From positions 186,001 through 250,000 of the forward strand of contig JABJHR010000011.1 of assembly GCA_018661705.1 (NCBI GenBank): a DNA stretch of 64,000 bases, in the 5' to 3' direction. Shown here piece after piece: positions 18,401-25,395 of this stretch. The position numbers and the translations under genes were made by a program. The stretch is from Candidatus Woesearchaeota archaeon (lineage in GTDB: Archaea > Nanobdellota > Nanobdellia > Woesearchaeales > DSVV01). Every line of letters starts with the position of its first letter. The stretch's first letter is position 1. The notes under the pieces were generated by a model. It saw nothing but the letters and a program-made list of their open reading frames with translations. It was not told where the DNA came from and did not search any database.

Positions 18401-21400
18401 AGTAGAGAACAAACAGAGATAAGTTATATGTTAAATAGCATGAAAGATACAATTGGATTAGCATTTATGGTATCTGGAGAGTATGTTAACAAACTAGACC
18501 GAAATATAATGCCTTGCACAAGCGTAAGTTATTCTGAAAATAATTTACCAATCTCAACAATAAAAACAGAAGTTAAAAATCTAAAAAAACAATTGACAAA
18601 AGATGAAGAAGTAATTATTCCTGCATTTAGTTTAAAATGTAATCAAGAAAATTTAGATATGACTTTAAACATTCCTGAAGAATATGGAGAAATAAGAATC
18701 TTAAAATGTGAAGACGGAGATTGTTCAAAAGTCAATAACAAAATTGTTGATGATCTTAATTGTGGACAAGAGATAATTAATGAAAAAATAATAGAAGATG
18801 ATTACAGCCACTTAACTTCCATTGAAACCAAAGAAGTTGAACTTAATGTCGAGGAGTTCAAACTAGCCTTAACAGGAATGGGCACTGAAGTTCTTAAAAT
18901 ACGAGATGAAACAAAAAAAGAATTAGGCATATCGATAAATGAACAAGCATTACAACCAAGCAACCCAAGATTAAAAATAATAGGAAAACCTGTAAAAATT
19001 AAAGCAAAAAACATTGAAAAAGAATTAGAAATTAATCTCCCATACATTATCCCAGAAGGGTTTGAAAATGAAAGTATTGGAATCTATGTAAATAAAGGGA
19101 AAAACACAGATAATAAAATTGAATGGGTTTATTTAGGAGGAGAAATAAATAAAAAGGAAAAAACAATTTCAATAAAAATAGATGACATAAACGAGGTTGT
19201 AGATTCATCAGACAATAATTTTGATTTAAAAACAATAACAGAAGAAGAAGAAATTGAAGTTGCATTAATGGGAATATTATGTTTAAATTGTTTAAGAGCA
19301 GAATTAGAGCTTGCATATGAACCGGAATTAGAAGAAGAAATAGTCAAAGATGCAATTATCTTTGTTCACGGATTAGCTAGTAGCCCCGGCACATATGAAA
19401 AAATAATTAAAGACATTAAATTAACAGATCAAGCATTCCAATCATGGACATTTAGTTATCCCACAACAGACAGTATCGAAAAAAATGCAAAAGAATTTGC
19501 AAGATTACTAGAATTAAATAGTAACAAGTTTGACAGATTATTTATTGCAGGACATAGTCTGGGTGGCATAATTACACAACAAGCAGCACATTATGCTTAC
19601 GAAGAAAATAAAAAAGTAGAAGGAACATTTAGTTTTGTAAATAAAATTAAAAGAATAGTATTAATTGGAACACCTAATGAAGGCACGCCACTTGGCCCAT
19701 ATAAAGGATTATTCCAACGAATTATAAATCTTAAAGTTGAAGATGAAATGTTCAATGTTGAAGGAGACATAGTAGATCAAGTAAGCAAGGGAATAATTAC
19801 AGAAAGAGTTCCTGGAATCAAATATTATGTTATTGCAGGCGATTTACCATATGCATTTAGTAGTGTATTCTTTGAACAACAGATCGGTAAAGAAACAATT
19901 ATGGAACCAAATGATGGACTTGTTTCTGTTAAAAGTGCACAAAATGTTGGTGGAGAATACGTAAACGAGAGTTGTATTGATTTTTGGAAATTAAAACTAA
20001 CGCACACAGAGTTATTAAAAAATCCTATTGGAAGAAAACTAATAGAGAAAGTTATTTCTGAAGAAGTAACAGATGATGATAAAATAAAATCAACAATGGG
20101 TAAAAGTCAGTTTTATCAATTCCACATTTCAGAATGTTCTGAAGAAGATAAATATGTTGTTCTTGGGAAGAAATTAGATGAAAGAGAAATATTAGATCCA
20201 ACAGGTTGTAAATGTGGAGACGGATATTGTGCAGCATTTGAAGATTATGAAGATTGCCCAGAAGATTGTCCTAAAGTAAGGAAAACAAGAATCTTTGGTA
20301 AAGGAACTTTGTTTGGATTATTGATTATTATGTTATTGGGAGGAATTGCAGTAATTGGAGCAGTTGGTTATTTACCTTACCGGGCATACATGCATTATAT
20401 TGGAAAAGAAATTTCAAAAGTTGAATTAAATGTTGCTGAAAAAATGCATTTAGAAAAATATATCAGCGAAGTTTCTAAGAAACATGGAAGCCAACATGTT
20501 AAAAACAGTTTGTTAAAAAGAGGATGGAACAAGCAGACAATAGAAACTTACATTAAAAAACATGAACAACAGATATTAGGAAAATTAAAAAGTTATAGTG
20601 ATGGGTTTGTAAAGAAAGGAATACACCCATTAAAGTTAAGAGAACACTTAATTAAAAAAGGATGGCACCAAAGTCATGTAGACAAAGTCTTAGGCATTAG
20701 TCCAATAGCCTTAATGAGACAATTAAGAGAACATGTAAAACACAGACTAAAGAAAGGACATAGTAAAATTAAAATTAGAGAAGACCTTATCAGTAGAGGA
20801 TGGCACTATGCCCATGTTGATAAATTACTGAATATTGAACCAGCACTATTAGTAAATGAAATGAAAAAATATGTTTTGGGCAGGTTAAAACAAGGACATG
20901 CAAAATTACAGATTTTAGAATCATTAGTCAAAAAAGGATGGCCACAACACTACGCAGAAATATTATTAGGAATTAATAATAAAACAGCAACAGATGAACT
21001 TGGCAGATATATTTACAAACGTTTAGAAAAAGGAGATAATAGTATAGAAATAAGAAATGACCTTCTTGAGAAAGGATGGCAAAAAGAACTTGTTGATAAA
21101 TATTTAGGGATTGGAAAAGAAGACGGAATAAAATTATTAAAAAGACATATTGATTCAGAGCTTGCTCAAGGAAGAAAGATTGATGAAATAAAAATCGCTT
21201 TAATTAGTAAAGGATGGAGTAAAAAGGTTGTTAACAAATACCTGGAGTTAGAAAAGAAAGTTAAAATTAATCTTTTAAAAGATTACATCAAATATGAATT
21301 ATTCCAAGGAAGTAAACCAATTGAAGTAAGAGAAAAATTATTAAGGAAACATTGGGATAAAGAAGTTGTTGATAAATTGTTAGGAATTACACATGCAATA

Positions 21401-22147
21401 GCACTTAAAGCTTTAGTTGAACATATTAAACTTGCAAATAAATCAAAAATAAGTAAATTAGAATATAGAGAAAAATTACTAAAACAAGGTTGGGATAAAG
21501 AAATAATTGATTATTTATTAAATATCAAAGACGTAGATAGTGCTATATTGATAAAAGAATATGCAAAAAAACAATTAAAAAAAGGTGCGTCATTAAAACA
21601 AGTTAGAAAAGCATTATTAAAAAGAGGTTGGCCACAAAAATATGTAGATAAGGTGTTGGGAATTACAAAGTTAGTTGGGTTAAAATTATTAGGAGATCAT
21701 ATCCATCATGCAATCAAACACAATTATAATGAAAAAGAGATTAGAAAAAATTTAGAGAAAGCAGGGTGGGATAAAAAAGTAGTTCATGATGTGATCAAAA
21801 AAGTAAAAACAAAATATATTAGATCAAAAATGTTACCTGCTATAAAATATATCCATGGCCATATGAAAGCAGGCAAAGATCATAGAAAAATAAAACAGAC
21901 ATTAGTTAAAGCAGGATGGGATAAAAATCTAGTAGATAAAGCAGTTAAAGCATGCCACCATATACATCAAAAAGAACATGTTAACAAATTAACCAGTTAT
22001 ATCAAAAATCAACTTAAAAAAGGAACAAAAGAAAGCAAGATAAAACAGGCGTTGCGTAAGAAAGGGTGGTCTGAATCGAAATTAAAGCACATTTTAGCCT
22101 CCATTCATGCAAAAAAGCCACAAAAAGACCAACACAAAAGAAAATAG
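9476..22147 (+). CDS. giant multidomain surface protein (4223 residues)
   Basis: One uninterrupted frame. A hydrophobic N-terminus (residues 7-30) is a signal or anchor. Residues about 330-2085 are right-handed beta-helix (NosD/PbH1-like) repeats rich in 'NNTI/NNTF' and in N-glycosylation sequons; within them a unit of about 210 residues holding LYGNYY...DCGPTPNATI recurs three times (from about 11100, 11730, 12370), and a unit with AQIEIRNL...LLKDGTRCDN occurs twice (14680, 15560). Residues 2085-2500 are four Ig-like 'YFDWxV' repeats. A Gly/Glu linker leads to Cys-rich modules (about 2535-2780; CxRWDDCERG, CGSWGSCEQ, CNWGNCENG). Residues about 3290-3560 are an alpha/beta hydrolase: FVHGLASS and nucleophile elbow AGHSLGG. 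Then CGDGYC...CPEDC, one membrane segment (about 3609-3635) and a basic tail of twelve helical repeats. Likely an adhesin or enzyme-bearing envelope protein with a cytoplasmic repeat tail. Confidence 0.85.
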   Translation: MTQKHYTKIISIIILIVILSVATLNVFFTSSIFTGKQTTATGMVVTDLNPDVEMVIPDLDLVDQYGYATGHQELTERQDSKFDMALSSSPGIPNLVHVGELPEASVYVYGYDSENESVEVNSIIDTLDEDDERFGVIKTSLFAIDSIAIDNATITLPKTHKVDYILRCDEFDQENFECIDLHGWQETNTNFIDNGDTITFTVAHFTAYAGGGSNESDSANMTIWDNADEGMFHGDEEMYVLDEVEFFANYSMLNGSTIGAETDGDGVTCIINFSNGDSGVMNYIGAYDLYEYDNTFEIAGDYDYNVSCDNLLGYVPLNTTDNITILGYGTPPEGAAACVVPSDNLNLTSHTTFCNGTYYVDDQSDLGAITIKASNINITCNNTLIYGDGTDYLFWIEEYDNVVIKGCNISLYDTGITMRSDSASNIIEDNYFSICDNDGVEFGATNFTIVRNNTFDRGTNGIDMGTSAYNNTIINNTLTSHGSRGIDISGDHNNITNNTLYNQSTSAITADGSAENNKIWLNKFYDERGLDDNGVNTDLCVNDLYGNYFNGSVGAAYIPINDCGPTPNATILLYDNSEVYNWTWGSTGNATYNNLREAVYNVESGDTINGALYSGVFYENDTDTAKSNITLDCNGVVFDDRASGDEAINFISAGDWWTIQNCTFTRYNNVIDLNSGSNNNTFRNNTFSSCTNIGMIISSDHNNITNNTFYNISFEGISEDSNGDNNNIWGNKFLGESNCGFTSTSTNTNLCLDNLYGNYYDENVNYQDVPANDCGPTPNATILLYDKSAKYNWTWGGATTTYNNLREAVYNTESEDAINGTTYSGAFYENTTDSVRNNITLNCNGVSFNNRAKSGQTIILRADSGWTIKNCTFIAYTGAIELNAGADNTTIINNTFLNDKDRGIDIDTDHNNITNNTFYNSTSEGIMITGTASNINVWGNRFFGISNDGIVDSGTGTDLCFEGLYGNYYNGTVDTGGLDVDDCGPSPNATITVDINGTFNLTWRGNVTVQNFQEGIYNTYNDSSGALLDVKPGSGPYEETVTTLRNNIVINCSGTTLLGSGTGNGISINGERDITIRNCTLDNFDDGIELDNANYNKIYNSTFTNNDMKGVLFDTASDFNEVKHCNFTSNDDYGIYGAGTTSDSNNITENTFDSNADYAIYLDTEMDNTNVWRNNFRSNNAAGSQQVYNDDTTNNFNISDTGNYWDDFDEAAEDCNDAGGDGFCDLQQDNITQSGGMPALVNDSFAYVAFIDYMAEAIPSSIITIGACGNLSDKGEYELNQSMNSSGTCIDIETSNITLDCKGYTINYSQGGIRSNVGINVSSAENFVKNLTIKNCNIVEGNDTQSWKYGIGATNVSNSTIENNNITTIGGYSRGIDLTGALTDGGIIIANNTISTYNEYGHGIDWYRGYNYTLINNTITVRGSNADGLSVTAVSKLNLTYNNFSTEGRGTTIEFSNTVFFDHSIDATNTEQNKPIYYNISISNSKMINPEEIGFLFIANSENITISGANLTSCGIELYNVNNSNITNSTIKVNDTGLDIWNSFNNNISYNQFSTYSAQYSRNIYLESGENNLIDNNTMGGGIPIRISGMNNNITRNYIYGLGLSDDGIRAYSNTNGSVIKDNNISITGSGDFGVAISSTSDLTITNNTIIGSGGIEILSSKNIIMKNNKVHSTQSFIVDSSVQSMLNTIIYNNTYGMINWNLGSLNTSYNMSINETIFLINNTVGLLDETFDKLNGSAQIEIRNLGYASTPFLLKDGTRCDNDDICNISYSEGILYANISSFSNYTTTTDLSKECGVITTDLNLTQSVNSSATCYTINASDITINCMGYAVNYSEISSGHGFYTQEGFNNITIKNCSIYGASSVASEGVYFNGTINATLRDSNISSLGGASRGVLLGFASQSNILNNTINISGAGAVGILIAASNDSIIENNTILINESGSKGIKIQSLSNNNTLINNNLTVETITVIDDDGSAVINNTLKYNNSFGEITWINANLTTSINLTVGENIFLEDNNIGLIDNTNILQLNSSAQIEIRNLVYTATPSLLKDGTRCDNGDNCNISYDSTNGILDANISSFSNYSVNMPPNITLSLKPTTATALDILNATTNYTDDDGNIGTVYFDWWVDGSSVSTGAPGGINSNQNVSDLLSPGSYLKWQNVTVQAVPNDGSENGTALNYSINISNIAPDTDIDQITLTPSPIYTNDTLNATAIFLDGDTGDVGTLYFDLFVNNAWQFVLSQGSIAGNANASSTFNSGNFSRWQNVTIQVTPNDGVVNGTAVNISTNVTNIVPEQIGLALSPDTIYTNSTKLNATVVVWDDDQSEGTTLTAYFDWFINGTNQYANFTEGLTNGSNVSAYLNPTNFSKWDNVTAQIVVYDGFENSTVVNSSWLNVTNIAPYINVTDIYSPGNCSTAQINASGIIRDEDFESQTVYFDWFVENTNAAGINYSETISSVTVGDNTSRNLTTGNFTLDDNVTLQIVTNDGVSNSTPINTSTITILNCTTPEAAPDPTPDPVPGGGGGEEEGEEEEEEPLPPPVCESSSSCSRWDDCERGEKTRTCTRTSSDCSTTNYDETESCCSTDDDCSRGYTCINSECELTPWCIDSDGGKEIYTKGTITSNFNTAFEVGKEDECYDFGTKIRLIEYTCKEVDNYPIYNYVDCTYGCRDGKCLECSSEIECGSWGSCEQTTEVNERTRERTEVYKKSRTCVDVNGCSEEYIDTADCCPEGIIGRAFGSCELTCTAEEECNWGNCENGMAYETCTRTDENCEVTIEVINREQCDIEELEEEEVLEEIEETIMTVNANKEEYKISEEHVKELINNAIEYTKQEIYKEKGYYPTDLTASINEESKEVQEHTTRTIRKLVQNNINNSKITDYVEKLKEDTQTGQLLSLRYGRIISTISVVDLNTSITKTINAVTFVIKGENDESKEIRNLRAIESAPEEIVQSEENIVYLGQDGRIIDQTNNYLIEWKGDTLRSREQTEISYMLNSMKDTIGLAFMVSGEYVNKLDRNIMPCTSVSYSENNLPISTIKTEVKNLKKQLTKDEEVIIPAFSLKCNQENLDMTLNIPEEYGEIRILKCEDGDCSKVNNKIVDDLNCGQEIINEKIIEDDYSHLTSIETKEVELNVEEFKLALTGMGTEVLKIRDETKKELGISINEQALQPSNPRLKIIGKPVKIKAKNIEKELEINLPYIIPEGFENESIGIYVNKGKNTDNKIEWVYLGGEINKKEKTISIKIDDINEVVDSSDNNFDLKTITEEEEIEVALMGILCLNCLRAELELAYEPELEEEIVKDAIIFVHGLASSPGTYEKIIKDIKLTDQAFQSWTFSYPTTDSIEKNAKEFARLLELNSNKFDRLFIAGHSLGGIITQQAAHYAYEENKKVEGTFSFVNKIKRIVLIGTPNEGTPLGPYKGLFQRIINLKVEDEMFNVEGDIVDQVSKGIITERVPGIKYYVIAGDLPYAFSSVFFEQQIGKETIMEPNDGLVSVKSAQNVGGEYVNESCIDFWKLKLTHTELLKNPIGRKLIEKVISEEVTDDDKIKSTMGKSQFYQFHISECSEEDKYVVLGKKLDEREILDPTGCKCGDGYCAAFEDYEDCPEDCPKVRKTRIFGKGTLFGLLIIMLLGGIAVIGAVGYLPYRAYMHYIGKEISKVELNVAEKMHLEKYISEVSKKHGSQHVKNSLLKRGWNKQTIETYIKKHEQQILGKLKSYSDGFVKKGIHPLKLREHLIKKGWHQSHVDKVLGISPIALMRQLREHVKHRLKKGHSKIKIREDLISRGWHYAHVDKLLNIEPALLVNEMKKYVLGRLKQGHAKLQILESLVKKGWPQHYAEILLGINNKTATDELGRYIYKRLEKGDNSIEIRNDLLEKGWQKELVDKYLGIGKEDGIKLLKRHIDSELAQGRKIDEIKIALISKGWSKKVVNKYLELEKKVKINLLKDYIKYELFQGSKPIEVREKLLRKHWDKEVVDKLLGITHAIALKALVEHIKLANKSKISKLEYREKLLKQGWDKEIIDYLLNIKDVDSAILIKEYAKKQLKKGASLKQVRKALLKRGWPQKYVDKVLGITKLVGLKLLGDHIHHAIKHNYNEKEIRKNLEKAGWDKKVVHDVIKKVKTKYIRSKMLPAIKYIHGHMKAGKDHRKIKQTLVKAGWDKNLVDKAVKACHHIHQKEHVNKLTSYIKNQLKKGTKESKIKQALRKKGWSESKLKHILASIHAKKPQKDQHKRK
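20449..22113 (+). repeat. twelve tandem ~46-residue 'GW' helical repeats in the giant protein tail
   Basis: Downstream of the only C-terminal membrane segment, the pattern 'L..yI...L.KG....eIr..LlkkGW....VdklL' is repeated twelve times; the core words are LLKRGWNK, LIKKGWHQ, LISRGWHY, LVKKGWPQ, LLEKGWQK, LISKGWSK, LLRKHWDK, LLKQGWDK, LLKRGWPQ, LEKAGWDK, LVKAGWDK, LRKKGWSE. The array is lysine-rich and should lie in the cytoplasm. A single copy (LLNSGWTIYDV) occurs in the membrane protein at 32460. The function is unknown to me. Confidence 0.85.
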
Positions 22148-22151
22148 AAAG

Positions 22152-22160
22152 ATTTAAATA
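22152..22160 (+). promoter_or_regulatory. TATA box of the 22183 gene
   Basis: ATTTAAATA lies about 27 bases before the ATG, the spacing expected for a leaderless transcript. Confidence 0.5.
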
Positions 22161-22182
22161 AAAGAATGATTTTCCTCACTAC

Positions 22183-22767
22183 ATGAGAGTAACAGAATAT
22201 CTTAAAGACATGCGTATGACTGAAAAACTGTTAAAAATCTATTTTTCAGAAGAAGACAATAGTGTTTCAGAAGGAATCATTACTACAAATACTGACTTTT
22301 TTTTCTTAAATTCTGTTGCATTTAAATCAAGATCTTGGCAAGATACATTAGAAAGAATGTGCGATAGGTTTTCTAAAGATATGGGACCAAGAGATCCGGC
22401 ATATGGAGAATTTTTGACATGTAATCCAGGGAATCATGTAACCGCAGTATTTGAAAATTATCCTGCAGGTGAAATGGAAATATCAAGATCACCCAGTGGA
22501 ATTTATTTTTTAAAAAACATAACATATGGTGAAGATGGAATTGATAGGGTTAAAAAATTCCTTAGTCATAATGATTTAGATGTACAAACCTCACCAGTTT
22601 ATCAAAAAATGTGCAAGATTAATCTTCTTCCTACGATGGATAGATTATTATCAGAAGTAGAACCAGAATTAACACAATTAGTTTCTTGTCCTGAAAATAA
22701 AGGGACTGTACTAAAATTACTAAGAAGCTATAAAGAAAAGCACATGAATTTTATGCAACAACATTAA
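22183..22767 (+). CDS. uncharacterised protein, 194 residues
   Basis: I do not recognise the family. It is a soluble-looking mixed alpha/beta protein without membrane segments or repeated motifs. Cysteines occur in MCDRF, LTCNPG, KMCKIN and VSCPEN, too scattered to call a metal site. NPGNHVTAVFENYPAGEMEISRSPSGIYF reads like beta strands in the middle, flanked by helices at both ends. A TATA box 27 bases upstream and no ribosome binding site suggest a leaderless single-gene transcript. It converges on the PRPP synthetase gene. Confidence 0.6.
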   Translation: MRVTEYLKDMRMTEKLLKIYFSEEDNSVSEGIITTNTDFFFLNSVAFKSRSWQDTLERMCDRFSKDMGPRDPAYGEFLTCNPGNHVTAVFENYPAGEMEISRSPSGIYFLKNITYGEDGIDRVKKFLSHNDLDVQTSPVYQKMCKINLLPTMDRLLSEVEPELTQLVSCPENKGTVLKLLRSYKEKHMNFMQQH

Positions 22768-22799
22768 ACTACAAAAATCATAGAAAAATCAGATTAACT

Positions 22800-23816
22800 T
22801 TATCTTTTACCAATAACATCACTAATTGGTTTTCTTAAATTAATTGTATTAATTACTTTTGCAAATAATGGTGCAAGACTTACTTCTTTATACCAAGGGT
22901 AAAGTTCAAAAAATTTCTCATTGTGATAAACTGCATCTGTTCCAACAACTGCCTTTAAAGACCCACGATCAAATAATTCTTTGAATTTATCAATACACTT
23001 ACCATTCATAAGAGGAAACGTTGTAGCAACAAGAACTTCATTTGCCCCGTGTTTTTTAAGCTCATCAATTACACCAACAATAGTGCCACCAGTATCAATT
23101 ATATCGTCTACAAGTAAAACATTTTTTCCCTTAACACTTCCAATCAGAGTAACTTTTTCAACAACATTAACAGTAGAATAATCTCTTTCTTTGTTCATCA
23201 TAGCCAATTCTGCACCTAATTTTCTCGCATAAAATCTCGCTCTTGGTGCACCACCGGTATCTGGGCTAACAACAACTAAATTATTAATAGCGCCTGAATA
23301 ATTTGCGTTTAAATATCTCATAATTGTATTTGCAGCGAAAAGATTAATAAAATCGGTTACTTGAAAAAATCCAGTAATTGCATCTGCATGAACATCAAGT
23401 GTAATAATTGAATTTAAACTTAAGCTTTCTAAAACATTTGCAATAAGGCTAGCAGTAATTGGTTCCCTAGATTTTTTCTTTTCTTGCCTTGCATAAGGAT
23501 ACGTAGGAACAATAAGATTAACAAAAGCAGCACCAGCTCTTCTGGCAGCATCAATAGCACAAAACATTGCCATTATACGATCATTAATAGATTTAGGATG
23601 ATGAGGATTTTCCACACATTGCACAATAAAAACATCGTCTCCCCTAACAGATTTTTCTATAACAACCTTAATTTCGCCATTAGCAAAAGTTTCTTCCTTC
23701 ATATTAACATGACGGATTTCTTGTTCAGCCCTAAATTTAGTTATTTCTAATGCTATCTTATCTGCAAAATACTTGCCAGAATCACAAGAAATAATAGTTA
23801 GTTTGCCCCGTACCAT
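22800..23816 (-). CDS. prs: ribose-phosphate pyrophosphokinase (PRPP synthetase)
   Basis: 338 residues. VLLVDDIIDTGGTI is the PRPP-binding loop, TLDVHADAITGFF the flexible-loop/ribose-5-phosphate region, YPYARQEKKKSREPITA the catalytic Arg/Lys stretch and VVSPDTGGAPRARFYA the DxGG motif. It transfers pyrophosphate from ATP to ribose 5-phosphate for nucleotide and other biosynthesis. The length is slightly above the classical 315, from a longer C-terminus. A TATA box on the minus strand at 23842-23850 gives a very short leader. PRPP links it functionally to the AMP phosphorylase gene further on. Confidence 0.95.
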   Translation of the reverse strand: MVRGKLTIISCDSGKYFADKIALEITKFRAEQEIRHVNMKEETFANGEIKVVIEKSVRGDDVFIVQCVENPHHPKSINDRIMAMFCAIDAARRAGAAFVNLIVPTYPYARQEKKKSREPITASLIANVLESLSLNSIITLDVHADAITGFFQVTDFINLFAANTIMRYLNANYSGAINNLVVVSPDTGGAPRARFYARKLGAELAMMNKERDYSTVNVVEKVTLIGSVKGKNVLLVDDIIDTGGTIVGVIDELKKHGANEVLVATTFPLMNGKCIDKFKELFDRGSLKAVVGTDAVYHNEKFFELYPWYKEVSLAPLFAKVINTINLRKPISDVIGKR

Positions 23817-23841
23817 TTTAATATAAAGAAAGGCGAATGCG

Positions 23842-23884
23842 TTTATATAATTTTTCCAAAAATTTCCAAAAGATTTATATAAAT
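23842..23884. promoter_or_regulatory. divergent TATA boxes for prs and the 23905 gene
   Basis: TTTATATAA at 23842-23850 faces prs, and GATTTATATAAATA at 23872-23885 faces the gene at 23905. Each lies 20-30 bases from its start codon, so both transcripts should be leaderless or nearly so. Confidence 0.55.
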
Positions 23885-23904
23885 ATTAACACAAAATAGA
23901 AATC

Positions 23905-25131
23905 ATGATAAAAAAGAGGTTGATTATAGTAGTTTTCTTAATAATAGCATTATTTAGTGTAAATGTTTCCGGAGAATGCATAATTCCAGAAAATGGGATG
24001 ATCACAACACAAGATATTACTCTCTGCTATGACGAGTATTTGCTGCCATACGGCCTTGTTATTTCAGGAGGTGATGTAACTCTTGACTGCAATAAGGCAA
24101 AAATTAAAGGATATGGTTTTGGCGAAGGCATTAGCATCATTGGTGCAGGAAATGTTAAGATAATAAATTGTATTGTTGAAAATTACGAACATGGAATATA
24201 TCTAGAAGATTCTTTTAATAATGAGATTTCAAATAATGAGTTAATTGAAAATAATATTGGAATTGCAATGAGTAACTCTGAAGGTAATGTTATTTTAAAT
24301 AACGTAGATAAAAGTATTGAGGGAGCCATTTTAGTTTATGATGAGACTGTTATTGAAGAGCCTAAAACTATTGAGGAAGAAATTCCTAGTGAAAAAGAAG
24401 CATCCGCAATTGTTGAGGAGGCTATTGAAGAGAAAGACGAAAAACCAGCAATTGAAGAAGAAAAAGGAACTAAAGAAGAAATATCAAATAATTTAGATAT
24501 AGTCTCAGAAATAATTCCAATCAGAAGAGTAGACCAAGAAATAACACAGGAAAAAGTTGAAATTAAAAAAATTAGGACAATTAAAGGAGATAAAACAAAT
24601 TATGAAATAAAAATTACAGCAAAAGAAGATATTAAAGATTTAGTCGTGTATGAGTATTTCCCAAAAACAATTATAAAACACGTAAGAGATATTGAATTAG
24701 ACAGTAAATTTATTCTTGTAGAGGAAGATCCTATTGTAAAGAAGAAAATTGGAAATATTAAAAAGAATGAAACAGTAATTATAAGTTATAATATTAATAA
24801 AGTCATTTCTGGAACAACAAATCCTTCAAGTGTTGTAACAATAGAAAACAAACAAGGATTAATTAATACATTAGCAAACGTATCATATATCCTTGCATTA
24901 TACCTTGTGTTGGTCCTTATTAAGAGATATAAAGCAAATAAAGTGCTAAAAAAGCTTAAGACAGAGACAAAAAAACTATGGGGTGTGCCATTTCCAATTG
25001 CTTATGTGGCTTTATCCATAATTCCAAAAGTGAACTATAAAATTCTTGTAAGTGAAAGCATTGCAATTATCTTTTATAGTGCCGTTATTTTAATTCTTTT
25101 AACTATAATTACTTTGTTGATTAAAGATTAG
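23905..25131 (+). CDS. membrane-anchored NosD/beta-helix protein
   Basis: 408 residues. A signal peptide (IIVVFLIIALFSVNVSG) is followed by a short beta-helix (DVTLDCNKAKI, NVKIINCIVENYEHGIYLED, NNEISNNELIENNIGIAMSN), a Glu/Lys-rich linker of about 70 residues, a 'YEIKITAKEDIKDLVVYEYFPK' type beta domain often found before membrane anchors in archaeal surface proteins, and hydrophobic segments at about 318-335 and 383-405. It resembles a miniature of the giant protein's beta-helix architecture without the cytoplasmic repeats. Probably exposed on the cell surface. The leaderless promoter overlaps that of prs. Confidence 0.7.
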   Translation: MIKKRLIIVVFLIIALFSVNVSGECIIPENGMITTQDITLCYDEYLLPYGLVISGGDVTLDCNKAKIKGYGFGEGISIIGAGNVKIINCIVENYEHGIYLEDSFNNEISNNELIENNIGIAMSNSEGNVILNNVDKSIEGAILVYDETVIEEPKTIEEEIPSEKEASAIVEEAIEEKDEKPAIEEEKGTKEEISNNLDIVSEIIPIRRVDQEITQEKVEIKKIRTIKGDKTNYEIKITAKEDIKDLVVYEYFPKTIIKHVRDIELDSKFILVEEDPIVKKKIGNIKKNETVIISYNINKVISGTTNPSSVVTIENKQGLINTLANVSYILALYLVLVLIKRYKANKVLKKLKTETKKLWGVPFPIAYVALSIIPKVNYKILVSESIAIIFYSAVILILLTIITLLIKD

Positions 25132-25202
25132 AATTCTAAAGAGAAAAAATAGAAATTAATTTATGAATAAATTGATTTTATTAAATGTTAATTAGAATAA
25201 TC

Positions 25203-25292
25203 AAAATTTGCCATTTATATTTTATTAACTTGACAATTATCCCCCTGCTGAAGCGTAGGGTATTAGTGGTTCGAAACTGATCGGCAAATTTT
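25203..25292 (+). repeat. inverted-repeat element, possibly tRNA-like
   Basis: AAAATTTGCC (25203-25212) pairs perfectly with GGCAAATTTT (25283-25292). Inside are a hairpin CCCT...AGGG (25243-25260) and a hairpin TTAGT/ACTGA around GGTTCGAA (25263-25280) that resembles a T-arm. The order is loosely cloverleaf-like, but there is no acceptable D-arm or 7-base anticodon loop, so at best it is a decayed tRNA. It lies between convergent genes. Confidence 0.4.
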
Positions 25293-25297
25293 CATTC

Positions 25298-25367
25298 TTA
25301 CAAATTCAGACATGTTATACCTTGTATCTGCAACTTTAAAAATGCAGTATTAGGGTCGAATTTGTAA
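25298..25367. repeat. second inverted-repeat element with two inner hairpins
   Basis: TTACAAATTC (25298-25307) pairs with GAATTTGTAA (25358-25367). Between them are ATAC/GTAT (25317-25327) and CTGCA/TGCAG (25328-25347). This outer-stem plus two-hairpin form recurs elsewhere in the window. It sits at the 3' end of the TrmB-like gene and could act as its transcript end. Confidence 0.4.
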
Positions 25368-25395
25368 TAAAAAGAAAAGGTTAAAAAATAAAAAA

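Noticed and set aside
9476-22147. CRISPR array or tandem DNA repeats within the giant gene
   Set aside because: The repetition is at protein level (Asn/Thr-rich beta-helix and GW units) with diverged DNA; there are no identical repeats with unique spacers anywhere in the window.
25203-25292. Functional tRNA on the plus strand
   Set aside because: Acceptor-like and T-arm-like parts exist, but no D-arm and no 7-base anticodon loop with T33 can be drawn.
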